Shown piece after piece: positions 22,236 to 34,902 of a DNA stretch of 64,000 nt (position 1 is its first letter; the number at the start of each line of letters is the position of its first letter). The DNA comes from Merzomyia westermanni. Lineage: Eukaryota > Arthropoda > Insecta > Diptera > Tephritidae. The stretch is from assembly GCA_949987695.1 (NCBI GenBank), contig OX465291.1, positions 66,560,946-66,624,945 of the forward strand. Direction: 5' to 3'. Made by a program: the position numbers and the translations under genes. The notes beneath the pieces are model-generated. The model ran no database searches. It saw nothing but the letters and a program-made list of their open reading frames with translations, and was not told the DNA's origin.

Positions 22236-23260
22236 GATGCCTTGTAACTATGCTGTTTGCTTTATTCTCTTTTTCTTCCCTTCAAACATGTTGTTTAAGC
22301 ACGACGAACGGCTTTTATCTAGAAGTGAAGTGTGTATAAATGTGGTTGCTATCTACAATGTTAATTGGGAAGTTCTTTTTACAAAGCTATGCAAACATAT
22401 ATTTAATAGCAATATTTATCTACTAATTAAGTGATTTAGAATCTTTCTTTGCTTTGTAAAACCAGAAGAATTCTGTAAAGAATTTCAAGGAACATCAATT
22501 AGCATCAATACCTCTAATTATATTTAATTGCATTTGTCATCTGTAATGAATAAGCCAGATGTATAAGTGCATATATCAATTTGTCAGCCACAAATGGCCA
22601 ATAGATATATTTTTATAATGATGGGTGAATATAAAAAAAATCATTTGTGAAAACCTTACTTTTTCTACCCATGAGCATATCATTTTTTATCTTATATAAT
22701 AAAAACTAGTTTAGATATCCATATAAATATTTTAAGTATCTTATATACCTTTAGTAAACATGAAATGGTTTACTTTTACCACCAGCTTATGATGAAGGCG
22801 ACATATAAGTATATTGAAATAATACTTAACTACGATGGCCCAATTGATTTATTCATGTGCCTATCCGTTTTCCGCACATAGACTATAGTATAATAATGTT
22901 TGAAATATCTTGCTAAAATTTCTTAAATACTTATATTTTTGTGTGCTCTTAGTTCGTTATCCACGTTTATCTGAAATACTTACATTTATGAGCAAAAAAC
23001 ATGCTTCAAAGCAATCATTCAAAAACAAATAGCTCAGAAAAAATATTTCGAAATTAATTTAAGGCGCACAACGCGATATGTGTTTTGTATTTAAAATTTT
23101 AAAAATATTTTGCTTTGAATCATTATGTCATCATTTCATTCCCCCTAAATTGTTTTATTCCTCTTCTTTGTATTCCTATGCTTTGAGCTCAATTTTCAAC
23201 TTTCCTTTTTGCTATTCCAATATATCTTCTTGTTCTTTTTGCGATTATTTGGGCTTTCTT
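22236..23260. other. No gene recognised
   Basis: A+T-rich sequence without coding or repeat signals that I can support. Confidence 0.45.
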
Positions 23261-23261
23261 C

Positions 23262-23605
23262 ATGTTGTTGTTGTTGTTGTGGTAGCGACAAAAACACTCC
23301 CCGAAGGTTTTGGAGACTGTTGTCGAATTGACAGTCCTTGGCCGGATTTGAACCAGGTACGCTCCGGTACTTCCTTGCGGTACTGCCCGACTGTCGTGGT
23401 AGCGATTTATGACCAGTGAAACCTTCTAGGTCATGCCACCCCTCCTTCCGTAAGGAAGGATAAGATGGGTAATGAGAGGTGACAGGCATCATATCCGTAG
23501 ATCAACCATTGAGTTGCACGTCATTACCTTTGTGCATATTAGTCGCCTCTTACGACCGGTATGCCTACCTCGGGCATATTCTAAACCCCTAACCGGCAGG
23601 GTTAC
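23262..23605 (+). repeat. GTTG-type dispersed repeat, uninterrupted copy
   Basis: It begins with (GTT)n and ends at CCCCTAACCGGCAGGGTT. On the minus strand GGTTCAAATCC matches a pol III B box, so the family could be tRNA-derived. Other copies or relics in this window are at 5165-5830, 17046-17278 and 35290-35400. Confidence 0.7.
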
Positions 23606-24410
23606 TATGTCGAACCTCATAGTATTACACCCGTTGTATCAAGAGAACAGGATATGCAAACACTACAATATTTGATTTGATTGAATTCTAACAGGGTTCC
23701 CGTTTCCCCTCACTCTACTTGGCAATTTGCCTCCTTCGCACAGGGTTTCGTGCCCTCTCTCTTTTTATCCATACCTTTTTCTCCTGCTAACTGATTCTCT
23801 TATCTTAGTTTTTTTATCCTTTTTTCATCTGTTTTTTTCTGCACTACTGTTTTCCATATTTCCCTCAAATCACTCTCTCACTCATATTCTTGTTTCTCCT
23901 TACATTCCTCAAAGCACTCTCTCACTCCTAATCTTATTATTTTACCCTGTTCTTTAATTGCATTGTAACTTCTTTCTCTTCACCAATAATCAAAAAATTT
24001 AGATTTATGTTATTTGCGGTGCTAAAACTAAAACATATTTATATTAAAAGCCAGCGAGAATTTGATGCTCCTCAGTCAAATGAGGCAAAAACTGAAATCT
24101 TACCGTAATCTTTAATTTTCCAAACCCCGCCAACATCTTCAGTAACAGGTAGAAAAATGAGTTTCATACCCCGTTCGGAGTATAAATTTAGACGTAGGCA
24201 GTTTCGGTACAGGTTTTGTTTCTGCTGGAACCGTTTGAAGGAAATTGTTACTAGTTTGTTACAAACGGGTATCATTTCTGACTATAAAGAAACTATACAT
24301 TTCGGTAAAGCAATTCTCTTTATTACTTAACTTTAGAACACTAACGAAACAGAAACGAGTGCTTAAAACAAGAACGTCATAAAAATGAAAAGCCCGCAAT
24401 ATTTTTATAC
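23606..24410. other. No gene; pyrimidine-rich tract
   Basis: 23720-23990 is strongly C/T-rich on the plus strand (many CTCTCTC and TTTTTC runs). This opens a spurious frame. Nothing else was recognised. Confidence 0.5.
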
Positions 24411-24486
24411 AAGGTATATTAACTTTAGTCGCCTAACGATAGTATGTAACGGCATAAACGGATCGATATAGATATTGACTTACATA

Positions 24487-25053
24487 CAGGGTGGCGCAAA
24501 AGTAATCCTAATATCAGAAAATGCTATAAATTTTGCGATTGGCCCCTAAAGTCAGTTCTGTTTTGACGTTTGTGTAGTAAACACATGCGAAATGCACGTT
24601 AATAAACAATGTTACGCTACACTGCTCCAGAACGCGGAATATTGCTGACTATTTATTTGACCAATAATCGGTGGGTGAAAAACGGTTACTGCGCAAAAGT
24701 AATCCTCCTATCAGAAAATGCTATACATTTTGCGAATGGCCCCTAAAGTCAGTTCTGTTTTGACATTTGTGTAGTAAGCACATGCGAAATACACGTTAAT
24801 AAACAATGTTACGCTACACTGCTCCAGAACGCGGAATATTGCTGACTATTTATTTGACCAATAATCGGTCGGGGCCAAACGGTTACTGTGAATGGTGAGC
24901 GCTACAGAGCAATGATCAACGAGTTCTTTTTGCCGCAACTTGATGAATTGGGATTGGAAAACATGTGGTTCCAACAAGACGGTGCAACAGCACACACTGC
25001 ACGTGCCACAACAGATATGCTGAACATCGGAAGCTTACTTTTGCGCCACCTTG
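24487..25053 (+). mobile_element. DD41D-mariner derivative, partial tandem dimer (copy 2)
   Basis: TA at 24485-24486 and 25054-25055. The unit begins CAGGGTGGCGCAAAAGTAATCC and after about 204 bp, at 24691, restarts with GCGCAAAAGTAATCCTCC, lacking the outer CAGGGTG. It then runs like the 370-bp copies to CGCCACCTTG. The deletion junction GGTCGGGGCCAAACGGTTAC|TGTGAATGGTGAG in the second unit is the same as at 8.6 and 33.5 kb. The first unit has a different phrase (GGTGGGTGAAAAACGG) at its break. Confidence 0.85.
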
Positions 25054-26377
25054 TATATCAAAATGTTCAGGAGGAAAAACTAATTTGATTAAGCCATGCC
25101 CGTCCGTCCGTCCGACTGTTAACACGATAACTTGAGTAAATTTTGAGATATCTTAATAAAATTTTGTATGCAGATTCCTTGGCACTCACTATTTAAAATG
25201 GGCGAAATCGGAAGAAATCCACGCCCACTTTTTATTTATAGAATATTTTCGAAAAAACAAAAAAAGTGATTATTCAGTACATAATACACTTATAAGGATA
25301 AAATTTGGTGTGTACATTAATGTTAAGGCAGAAAATAAATTTTTAAAGAAATTTTCGAAAATGTGTCTGGCACCGCCCACTTTTGATTAAGTGAAATTAA
25401 GAAATATTATTAATCATAAATCAAAAACTGTTTAAGATATCGAAACGAGATTCGCCCACTTTCATATGAAATATTGTGAAATTGATCATAGATATATTTA
25501 AAAGGCGTACAAAAGCTTCATATAATTTCTATTTCAGTTTTAAAGTGTGCGTGAACGAAGAAAGTCGAAAAATAAAAGTTTTTGAAAATGGGCGTTGCCC
25601 CGCCCCTTTTATAGTGGAGTATTCCACAAAACTTTTTATGCCATAACTCAGGTAAAAATTGATTTATCGAAGCGATATTTGGCGAAAATGTTGTGCACAT
25701 AAAGGTAAATGTTTGTGTAAAAACGGGCGAAATCAGTCAACGGCCACGCCCAGTTTTTTAACATAGTTCTAAAAAATTTGTTTGTAAAATGTAAAAAACG
25801 ATATATCTATAACCATTCAAGCTATATCAATAGGATCTTGCACACAAAATAAACTTTTCGAGCAAAACTAAACCGCAAAAAAATGCTGTGGATTTTAGGG
25901 AAGTGGGCGTGGAGCCGCCCACTTTTCAGCATAAAAATTCTGCTACTTTCAAAGGCGATTGTTTGTAGTTTGACCTAGATATTTCAATCAAAATTAATCA
26001 GCTCCTTCTCAATAGTATGTAGTATACCTCTTTCAAAAATTAGGTAAATTGAATAACACACAAGTAAAATATCCGGGCAAGTTTTTAATACCCCACTGCA
26101 ACAGGGAAGTTATATACCTTTTTTGATTTTCATACCTTTCATGAACATGAAATGTTTGTAAGTATGAGAAGAAGAAGAGATGGGCCCACCAGTAAGCAAA
26201 CTAAAATAATAAGGACGACGAGATGAGTCGAATTACCCAAGTCCGTCTCCCTGTCCGTCTATCTGTCTATCTATTTGAAAGCAAATTTTTCAAACATAAA
26301 ATGTGCATGCATTGGTATTTAAAAAAATGTGGTTAGCAGTGGTTGGTGGGGAAGTTATTTATATACAAATAAACTAA

Positions 26378-26745
26378 TGGCGGCCGCCGTGGTGTGGCGG
26401 TAGTGTTGCCGGTCTACCACACCGAAGGTCCAAGGTTCGAGTCTTGGGACAGGTAAAATCAAAATTGGTTTGAAACATTTTTCAAAACGGGATCGCCCCT
26501 CGGCAGTGGTTTGGCAAAATCTCCGAGTGTCTTTTTGCCATGCAAAGCTTCTCAGCAAAAATTCGTCTCCTTTGTAGATGCCGTTCGGAGTCGGGAAAAA
26601 ACTGTAGGTCCCACCAATTTGTAGGAAAAAACTCAAAGTGGCACACCACAAATTGAAAGGGAAGCTCGGCGCTAAAATTTCTTTGGAGGTTTATGATGAT
26701 ATACCTGTTGTATATCGCGCCATATATGTATTTATATTTTTTTAA
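26378..26745 (+). mobile_element. tRNA-like SINE, copy S3 (best preserved head)
   Basis: The head has TGGTGTGGCGGTAGTG (A-box-like), CTACCACACCGAAGG, and a T-arm-like hairpin CCAAG-GTTCGAGT-CTTGG containing the B-box-like GGTTCGAGTC. The body matches S1, S2 and S4. It ends TATATCGCGCCATATATGTATTTAT. This head supports a tRNA origin; the parent tRNA is not clear. Confidence 0.75.
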
Positions 26746-26840
26746 GCTAATTTACCCCTCAAAACTCATAACAAAAGTGTTTTTATTGAAAACAATCACC
26801 TGGCTTTATAATACCAACTGGAAAGTAATAATAGGTAAAC

Positions 26841-27880
26841 TTGCACAACTTCTCATATATTTTAATTTTACCCTTCCAAAAGTGCGATTGGTATAGGATG
26901 CATCCGGGATGAGTCGAAAGGAGGATGCGACTAATGCCAGTTCTGACCACTTTGTATGGGTTGAACTGTTCATATGTGTTTGAGCATGTACTATGGAGTG
27001 ACCAATTGTACCCATTTATACCCGAACGGGTACGAAAGGACTAATCCACTTTCTACCCAAGCGGGTACTTTTAACTCCTAAAAGTATGTTACAAAAACTG
27101 AAATTGTCTTACACCCCTATGTGTATGCTGCATATAAATATAAATTTACTTATGTATGTTGAATTACAGACAATTGTGGACTTAAGGGATTAATCGCGGA
27201 TCGCTCTCTTTAGACATAAGTCATCAATTTTTTGCTGGGTAATTTATATCTGACAGTGCAGAAGTTACTTGATTAGAGTGTGATTGGCAATAACGCAAAA
27301 TAACCCAGTTAAAGTTGCAAGATATATATTTAACAGACAATTTGAATTGCTCAGGATTTGTTATTGTTTTTTGTTTGTTAGGCAACGAGTTCCACAGCTG
27401 TACGGCTCTAACTAAAAATATTCTTGAGGCACCCGAATATTTAAAGTGTAATTCTATGAGATTGTATGTCCGAATAAAGCTTGCAAAAGTTAATTTCGAG
27501 AAGAGATAACTCGGGCAACTGGTATGGATTTGTTTGTGTATAAATGGTAAAATACGCCGATCACAAAATGTAAATAAACTTAAACCAAGAATTGGTATGG
27601 ACAGTTAAAATATACGGTAAAGAGTTCGTTTTAAGTATACATACATAGCTGCGTTATTAGCTAGTAGTTGTGTTTATTCATTGCGCGTTTACCAATACCA
27701 ATTTTTGGTACAAAATTATAGGCACTAATAATGTTTTAATTTTTCTCCTTTTAGATAAACCTCACAAGAGCCAGAGCCAGGTCAACAATGTGTTTCATCA
27801 GGTCATTCAGTAGCAATTTTTTATTTTTACCGAATGTTCCTCATACGCCATGGCAGACCAAAACATGAGAAGCTTCACTT
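26841..27880. other. No gene recognised
   Basis: A+T-rich with a few short frames and no recognisable motif. Confidence 0.4.
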
Positions 27881-27885
27881 TCACT

Positions 27886-28672
27886 GTGTCAGGAATGGGC
27901 GTTTTCAAAAATTTGAGTGACGAGTGACGAAAAAATAACAAATAAAAATTTATTTTTTATTCAAAAAAATTTGAGAGATGAGTGAAATATTATTGGTTAT
28001 TCAAAAAATTTTGAATAAGAAATAAAATTTAAATTTTTATTCAAGCTAAGGCTTTCCTAAGGGATTCCTTTGATGTTTTCGGAACCATGTTGTGACTTTT
28101 TAGGGTAGTTTCGGGACATATGCTGAATTGTGTTGTGGACTTTATCGTGTCATTTCGGTGTTGTTTTCGGGACTATTTTGGAATCATTACCAGACTTGTT
28201 TGTCGTAATTTCTCTCAAAAAGTCTCACAAAGATCCCAAAAATAATTCAAATATGGACCCAAAAAAGTCTTAATATAATCCATCAATCAATTACAAAATG
28301 GTGCTAAATAAATACCAAAATTATCCCCAAAACTTTCCCGAAATCACAATGAAAACTACCAAGTAGTCTCTTAGTAGCCTTATTGTGTGCAGCAATGATT
28401 CCGAAATTGAATCAAATAAACTCAGTGCATCTCAATTTATACAGAAATAACCAAAAAATCTTTACAAGTACGCATTATGTCTATATGCACATACCGGTAT
28501 AATTTTGCTTTATCTCGATGTGATATTTTTCATTCTCAAAAGCTTGAATAAAAATTGAAATTTTATTTTTTCTTCAAAATTTTTTTAATTACCAATAATA
28601 TTTCACTCAAATTTTTTTGAATAACAAATAAAATTTTATTTTTTATTCAAAGTGATTCAAACCTGCACTGCG
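27886..28672. mobile_element. hAT-like inverted-repeat element (non-coding)
   Basis: Arms of about 120 bp: 27930-28050 and 28540-28660 are inverted copies rich in AAATTTGAGTGA, AATATTATTGGT and TTTTTATTCAAGCTT. Tips read CTGTGTCAGGAATG on the left and, inverted, CAGTGCAGGTTTGAATC on the right. CAGTG-type ends suggest hAT, but I found no clean 8-bp duplication, so the class is tentative. The centre has no reading frame. Confidence 0.55.
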
Positions 28673-30685
28673 TTTACTTTTTGATGCCAGTGAGAGAGTA
28701 TTATTAGCTTAAACTTCACCTGAACTTTGGTCATTCGATCCACAGCAAGATCTTCTGAAACAACAAAACCCGTATGAATTAGTGCGACGAGAAATTGTGG
28801 CTGATTTCGATAAAGTATCAATGTTAACTTTAAATTAAAACAATAATAATTGAACTATTATTATTATTCACTGGTCTTGAGCCCACTGAACTTTCAAAAA
28901 TACATATGTAAAAATAATTTCATATACGAAACAAAATACGAATGTTGCGAAATTGAGTTATGAAGCTCTATCTTTTTGAAAAATCAGTATATCACGGCGG
29001 ATTGCTGATTCGTGCTCCTGGCAAGAGGACGCGAATATGATAGTGACAGCTTATTTAAATTCATACGTATGGAGGTGTGTGTACTATTTTTTATATAGTT
29101 AAAAAAAGACTCTCACAACGATTTCCTACCACTGAGCTCCATCAATTATGGATCATGTTTGCTAGGCTAAAACAATAAATCGAAGTTAAATTGAGTTCTG
29201 TAAAGCTCGCTATGTAGCCAATAACGCTTATTGGTTATACACATACAACTTTATATTGGTATACTATACATTTATTTATATTCCACATGCTTTTAACTGG
29301 CATCACTTTTAAAGTTGACTTAAAACAAAAAGACGCAAACGATTGGCTCTGTGAAAACGCACTGGCGATAAGCTGCACAATATTTTTCTCCAATCTTCTT
29401 CTCGTGCGGGCCGCTTTTGTGAGTACACTTGAAACGTTTCAATTGCATTCAAGTGTTTGATTAGTTGCGCCAAATGAAATTTATTGTTTCTACGTTTTAA
29501 GTTAGCTCACCAATACTGGTCAAATATATCTTTGTATGTGAAGGAATGTTTATGTGTTGCACTGGGGTACACATATGCGGTGCGCTGAAAACTTGAAACT
29601 AATAATTGAACTCAGTTGCACAAGCTAATGACCATTGTTATTGCATTGCTTAGCTGTTTTGCAAGCTTGGTGCACAGTGTCGCATATACTAAAACATTCA
29701 AGGTAGCAGATTCATTGAATTGAGTTTTTCGAGTCAGATTAGCAAAGAGAGGGAAAATAAATAAAGAAAAGGAGATAGAAGTAAAAACCTTGTACTCCGG
29801 ATCTGAAAAGCACTGCGGAATAGGTGGAGTCCTCACGTATGATTACTAGAATTGAAAATTTTATTTTTATTATATGTTAGAATAGAAAAGAAAAACAGCC
29901 AACGCTTTTCTTGTAGACTTATTTCAGAATCTGCCAGACTTCTTTATCATAAAGATTTTGGAACGGTCTGCTAACCTTTAGGCTATCAGAACGCTGGCTT
30001 TTTTGGTCAGCTAAACTGCTATTTCTATTCGGATCATCCGGCTTTATTTACCATGTATTTTTGTTGAAAATGTACGGCGCAAAAATTTTCAAGCCAGACC
30101 TGCGCAAACTTAACATGCTAGATCAATACTTGGTATATTAGTTCCGGTTTCAATAGAACTAAGACTTCCTTTGTTGCTCTCTTGTTGGTTTAAATATATT
30201 CATATAGATAGATACCCTTTCAAGCAATAGCGCTCACTTTCAGTCGATGACTTTCTAAAATAAGTTTTAATTTTAAATGACTGCCAAAGTAGAAATGTTA
30301 AGTCAAACTAAAGCTACTTTTTAAAACATTCATAGCTCGAGTCTCAGCAAAAGTTCTTGCCTTATTGAGCAGCTAAGAAATGCAGGAAAAGATTTTAAAC
30401 CATTGCTGCTAATTATTCGCTCCGCTTCAATTGAATAATCAATTTTAATTGGAAGCTTTAATATATAGTTGATTTCCTATTTAAAACTTTTATTTATAAA
30501 AATTCTAAATAAATATTTACATTTTTTTTTAAATATGTGAAAATTATAAATATTTAGTCTTAAACTTGTTAACTATGTTGCAATTATTTTTTAAGTTGCA
30601 TATAAGTTTGTTAGCTAAAAATACTATTAACAGATATACTAAATTCAGAATAATTTTTTTTATATTATTATTAAAAAAAGAAAAT
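28673..30685. other. No gene; repeat trace near 30.1 kb
   Basis: Mostly A+T-rich without motifs. At 30095-30175 AGACCTGCGCAAACTT, TAGATCA and AGACTTCCTT match the tail found at 13725-13800 in composite B. A 74-codon minus-strand frame at 29612-29836 is unsupported. Confidence 0.4.
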
Positions 30686-30689
30686 AAAT

Positions 30690-30998
30690 AAATAAATGTA
30701 TAGCGCGATATACAACCGGTAAATCATCAAAAATTTCTAAGAAGATTTTAGCGCAGAGATTCTCTTCCAATTTGTGGTGTGCAGCTTTGAATTTTGTCCT
30801 ACTCCGAACGGCACCTTCAAAGCAGGTGGATTTCTGCCTTCCATGGCAGAAATGTACTCGGAGAATTTGCCAAACTTACGCCGAGGGATCGATCCGTTTC
30901 GAAAAAAAGTTTCCAAACCACTTTGGATGTGCCTGGTCTGGTACTCGAAATTGGACGTTCGTTGTGGTAGGCCAGCAACACTACCGCCCTACCAAATG
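30690..30998 (-). mobile_element. tRNA-like SINE, copy S4
   Basis: Reverse complement of the SINE body: TAGCGCGATATACAACCGGT at the 3' end, AATTTGTGGTGTGC, TCGGAGAATTTGCCAAAC, then the head GTGGTAGGCCAGCAACACTACCGCC. The region of the T-arm (TGGTCTGGTACTCGAAATTGG) is partly changed. Confidence 0.7.
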
Positions 30999-33337
30999 TT
31001 ATTAAATAACAAATTTAAAAATCAATTTATTAAATTTGAAGTTACAAACTACTTTACAAGCTGAAAGTTGATTGTTTCGATTTTTATTAATTTTTCAAAT
31101 TGTAAATTAAATTACTGGTGCTTTTTTGTACCAACAATTGTTTGCATAGCAACGAGAATTATTTACTTTTAATGAATAGATAGAATCATGGGTTAATTTA
31201 TTAATTCAAAATACTATTTATAAATAATAAAAAGGGTTCATATGAAAATATATGCATATGTTCCATGATGGTTTCGAGTAAATTTAATTCTCACTGGACT
31301 AAACTTCGACGACTTGAAATAATTCGACGTTTTTCATCTACGCAATTTGTCGAAACCACACACTGTTTCTTAGCGGGTTACACTTCAAATACAACAGCAA
31401 CAATAACGATCGATGGTGTTTGATAAGTCTTTAAAACTGCAAAGAATTGGTATATGTGTACTTGTTTATTTGCCTCCTGTACATTTAGGTATGTTTGAAT
31501 GTTCGCTTGTGGGTTTGTGTATAATGACTGCAGTTAACGCCTTTATTGCCATTTTCTTAAGTGTTTTCTCAAGATCTACGCTTTGTACTTACATTCAGAA
31601 GTGTATACATAAACACGCAAATAAAGCCATATCAGCCAAACGTACTCCCATGTGCATTAAGGTGATTAAAAAATAACAGTTTTGGAATTAAGCTGGAGAA
31701 GTTTGACTTATTGCGGAATAGGGAAATCCGGGGTCTGATACAATTTGGACAAAAATCATTACTGTCATTAATACGTGTTTAACCGATTAAGAAATGGCAT
31801 TGTTTGCATAAGAAGGCACGCGAATCTTAACCGATTAGCCGTTTATGAGAAACTTCAAGGAAGGCCAAGTCATCCGCTTACTGAGTTTTTGCAGCGAAGT
31901 GGATTTCTCAGCTTCCTCCGCTCTCATAGTAAAATGCCTGTAGGAACAGCTTCTGAGCTGTGCTATTTTCACATATTCCTATAACATATCCTAGCAGGCA
32001 GGGCGTTGCTTTTTTTAGTTCGGCAGATCATTACTCAAGTTTTTTCTCGATTCTGACACAGCATAACGTGAAGGACCATAACTCTTGAAGAAAACTAGTC
32101 ATCTGATATTCCCTTTGCACTATTCACGACTGTAACTGGATAAGTATGAACCCTTGCACTTTAATCGAGAAATGTTCACTCGCATTCGGTAGAGTGGTTT
32201 GTTTGCGCTAGCCATCTTCCCTGCATGGCTGCTTGCATGTGCTCGGCTACTCGATAGATTTTCTGTGGAAAAATAAATGGTGATACAAGACGAAAGTGGG
32301 TCCAAGAAATGTCTGCACATCTAAAATGCTGGATGTATGTCGTTTATAAGCTTTAATTGTTTAAGAGTTTCTATATCGGGGAACCCGTGTAGCTTAAATT
32401 TGTTTATGTTTAAACTTTGTAGAGCATATTATAATGTTTCGACTACCGGAAGAGGATCAACTGAAATCCCTTAGGCGAAGTATCGTAGCGTAGTCCAAAA
32501 CCTCCCGACTATGGGGCCAAACTGATCTTCTATGATGAATTTGCTACCACAACGGGGCTTCGATATGCGTTCCAGGTACTCGCGGGATGCGTCTTTCTTC
32601 AACCATAAATGCCACGTCGAATCTCCGCTTTTGAGCATCGACTCTAAAGTGCCTTTTTAAGGTTTATTTTAAATCTGAATTGTTGACACTGAGAAGGTAA
32701 GTCTTTAGATAAATAGCTTGTGTTCCAATTAGAAGTTATTGTATGATCTACTTACAAAGTTGCCTGCCATTCCAGAAGATATGGATCCAAATGGCCATAT
32801 ATTTGAAATGAAATGCATGTTAATATCGCAGCTGCCAGAAATTAAAACATGATATATATCGGCAAAGTTTCCCTATAATCCCCAACAATTTTCACAATCT
32901 CAGCAGAAATATAACGAATTCAAATTTAATAATTTGTATACATAAGTATCCTCGTACATACATACGCATAATCTATATTCCGTAACACTTATTGGAAAAG
33001 CAAACTGTTGCTCCTTTCCATTCTTTAAAGATTGGCTAAATACACAAACGTCCATAGTTACGTACTTGTTGTGCGATATGAGCATACGGTTAGTTTTTAA
33101 GTTTATGTGTTATAGGTTAAGTGTAAATTCGTGTTGAAATTTATTTGTCCATTTATGCTAGACTTTAATCTCTCCGCTACAAAATCACCGATACACGCAA
33201 CTAAGTGAAAGCGAATCAATGTTAATTGCCATTAAGGCGATTTCGCATTGATTCGAGGAAATGGGTTCTGCGCATAGCAGCTGTACTACGTTACCGTTGT
33301 TTGACTCCCACAATTTCTTGCACCGAATTCCGTTTTA
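30999..33337. other. No gene recognised; one open stretch on the minus strand
   Basis: Mostly A+T-rich. At 32471-32656 the minus strand is open for about 61 codons between two stops, with a balanced composition (phrases GDSTWHLWLKKDASREYLER and IIEDQFGPIVGRFW) unlike the surrounding sequence. It has no start and I do not recognise it. It could be a fragment of a coding sequence or chance. Confidence 0.35.
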
Positions 33338-33339
33338 TA

Positions 33340-33708
33340 CAAGGTGGCGCAAAAGTATGCTTCCGATGTTCAGCATATCGGTTGTGGCACGTGCAGTGTG
33401 TGCTGTTGCACCGTCTTGTTGGAACCACATGTTTTCCAATCCAATTCATCAAGTTGCGGCAAAAAGAACTCGTTGATCATTGCTCTGTAGCGCTCACCAT
33501 TCACAGTAACCGTTTGGCCCCGACCGATTATTGGTCAAATAAATAGTCAGCAATATTCCGCGTTCTGGAGCAGTGTAGCGTAACATTGTTTATTAACGTG
33601 TATTTTGCATGTGTTTACTACACAAATGTCAAAACAGAACTGACTTTAGGGGCCAATCGCAAAATTTATAGCATTTTCTGATAGGAGGATTACTTTTGCG
33701 CCACCTTG
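33340..33708 (-). mobile_element. 370-bp deletion derivative of a DD41D-type mariner, copy 3
   Basis: TA at 33338-33339 and 33709-33710. Both ends are CAAGGTGGCGCAAAAGTA in inverted orientation. Content and deletion junction are the same as the 8441-8810 copy, in reverse. Length 369 bp. Confidence 0.88.
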
Positions 33709-33710
33709 TA

Positions 33711-34900
33711 CTTATATATGAAATTAGAGAATTCACTCGCATATTCTCTTAAATCAACTTGATATATCGCATATTTTATTGCCCTGACGGCAATTTTGAC
33801 GTAACCAACAAAATTCAAAAAAAATATTTTGACCGATATTGATAATTCTATTTCTTTAACAAAATATCACAACTGTAAAAAGTACCATTACAAATAAAAA
33901 GCAAAGGTAATTATGGTATTGAAATTTGTAATATTTGTTAACTCAAAACATTATCCTCTGAGATTTTATTTTTGGGGGCTACACTTAATTGGCTGTTAGG
34001 GCTCGATACGTGTTTGAAAATTTTATTTTTTTTTTAACAAAATCATGGCTTTAGTTTTTTATAGAATTCGACTATAAGAATTAATTTCAAAGACATGTAT
34101 TTTCTTCTTTAATAAATTAACCTTTGTATCAATTCGATTCCTCTGTGCCGTTAGCAACCCCCATTATGTGGACAACAGCTAGGTACTATATCATTTGGGT
34201 ATAAAAAAAAATTACTAAATAGTCACAATTGTAAATTAAAATTTAATTGAATCAACTTCCACTGTTTTCTATACTGCGAAACTAAATTTAATTACAATAA
34301 TATTTATGGAAGTAGTTTTTTTTTTATCAAACGAAATCATTCATGTTTACCTAAATAGGGGAAAGCACCCGATCGTTCAAACTAATACAAATAAACTAAA
34401 AAAAAAACATAATTTACCTGATTCTGTTCTTTAATTTGATGCGCTTTATATTTTTCAAGGTATTTCCAAATCGGTAAAGCATGACCCCTTTAAGTCTAAA
34501 ATGCATTTAAAGCACATTTCAATTACGAGACGTTGTCTTATGTGCCTGAGGTGACATTGTAACGGCAATGGCGAACAAATTTACAGTTGAACACAACAAA
34601 CGCATGTCTTGGTATGCAAGCACATGCACCCTGCAGTCAACAACCAAGCTGCTCAGCAAACATACTAGATCCTAGAATGGGGCTTGTGGGCTTATTCATA
34701 ACAATCTAAGCAACTGCAACGTTTCAAATAGCATAGTAAGCAACAACGATTCGAAACTACAGAGACACACGACCGAAGGAGAAAACAAAACAGTATTCGT
34801 ATAGCAATCGTTGAGTGATTCAAGTCATCCACATTTTCATCATCTATTCAACTAATATTCTGAGGTTTTTCTTTATTTGAATGATATAAATTTTCATATC
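33711..34900. other. No gene recognised
   Basis: A+T-rich sequence without supported features. Confidence 0.4.
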
Positions 34901-34902
34901 TA

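Larger units (their letters stand above)
24411..26840 (+). repeat. Composite repeat R + SINE, copy C, interrupted
   Basis: Same order as copy B (11922-13715): ACAAGGTATATTAACTTTAG, R modules with GTGGGCGTGG-type motifs, AATACCCCACTGCAACAGGG, AGAAGAAGAAGAGATG, SINE S3, and the ACTCATAACAAAAGTGTTTTTATTGAAAA tail. A mariner-derived dimer is inserted at 24487-25053. It falls in the sequence that reads ATTGACTTA(TA)TATATCAAAATGTTCAGGAGG uninterrupted in copy B. Confidence 0.78.

Noticed and set aside
23078..23492. Frames over the GTTG-type repeat
   Set aside because: Open frames across a repeat whose other copies do not conserve them.
26378..26460. Possible tRNA gene
   Set aside because: A-box-like, B-box-like and T-arm-like sequences are present, but it continues into the shared SINE body, recurs in three other copies and has no clear acceptor stem.
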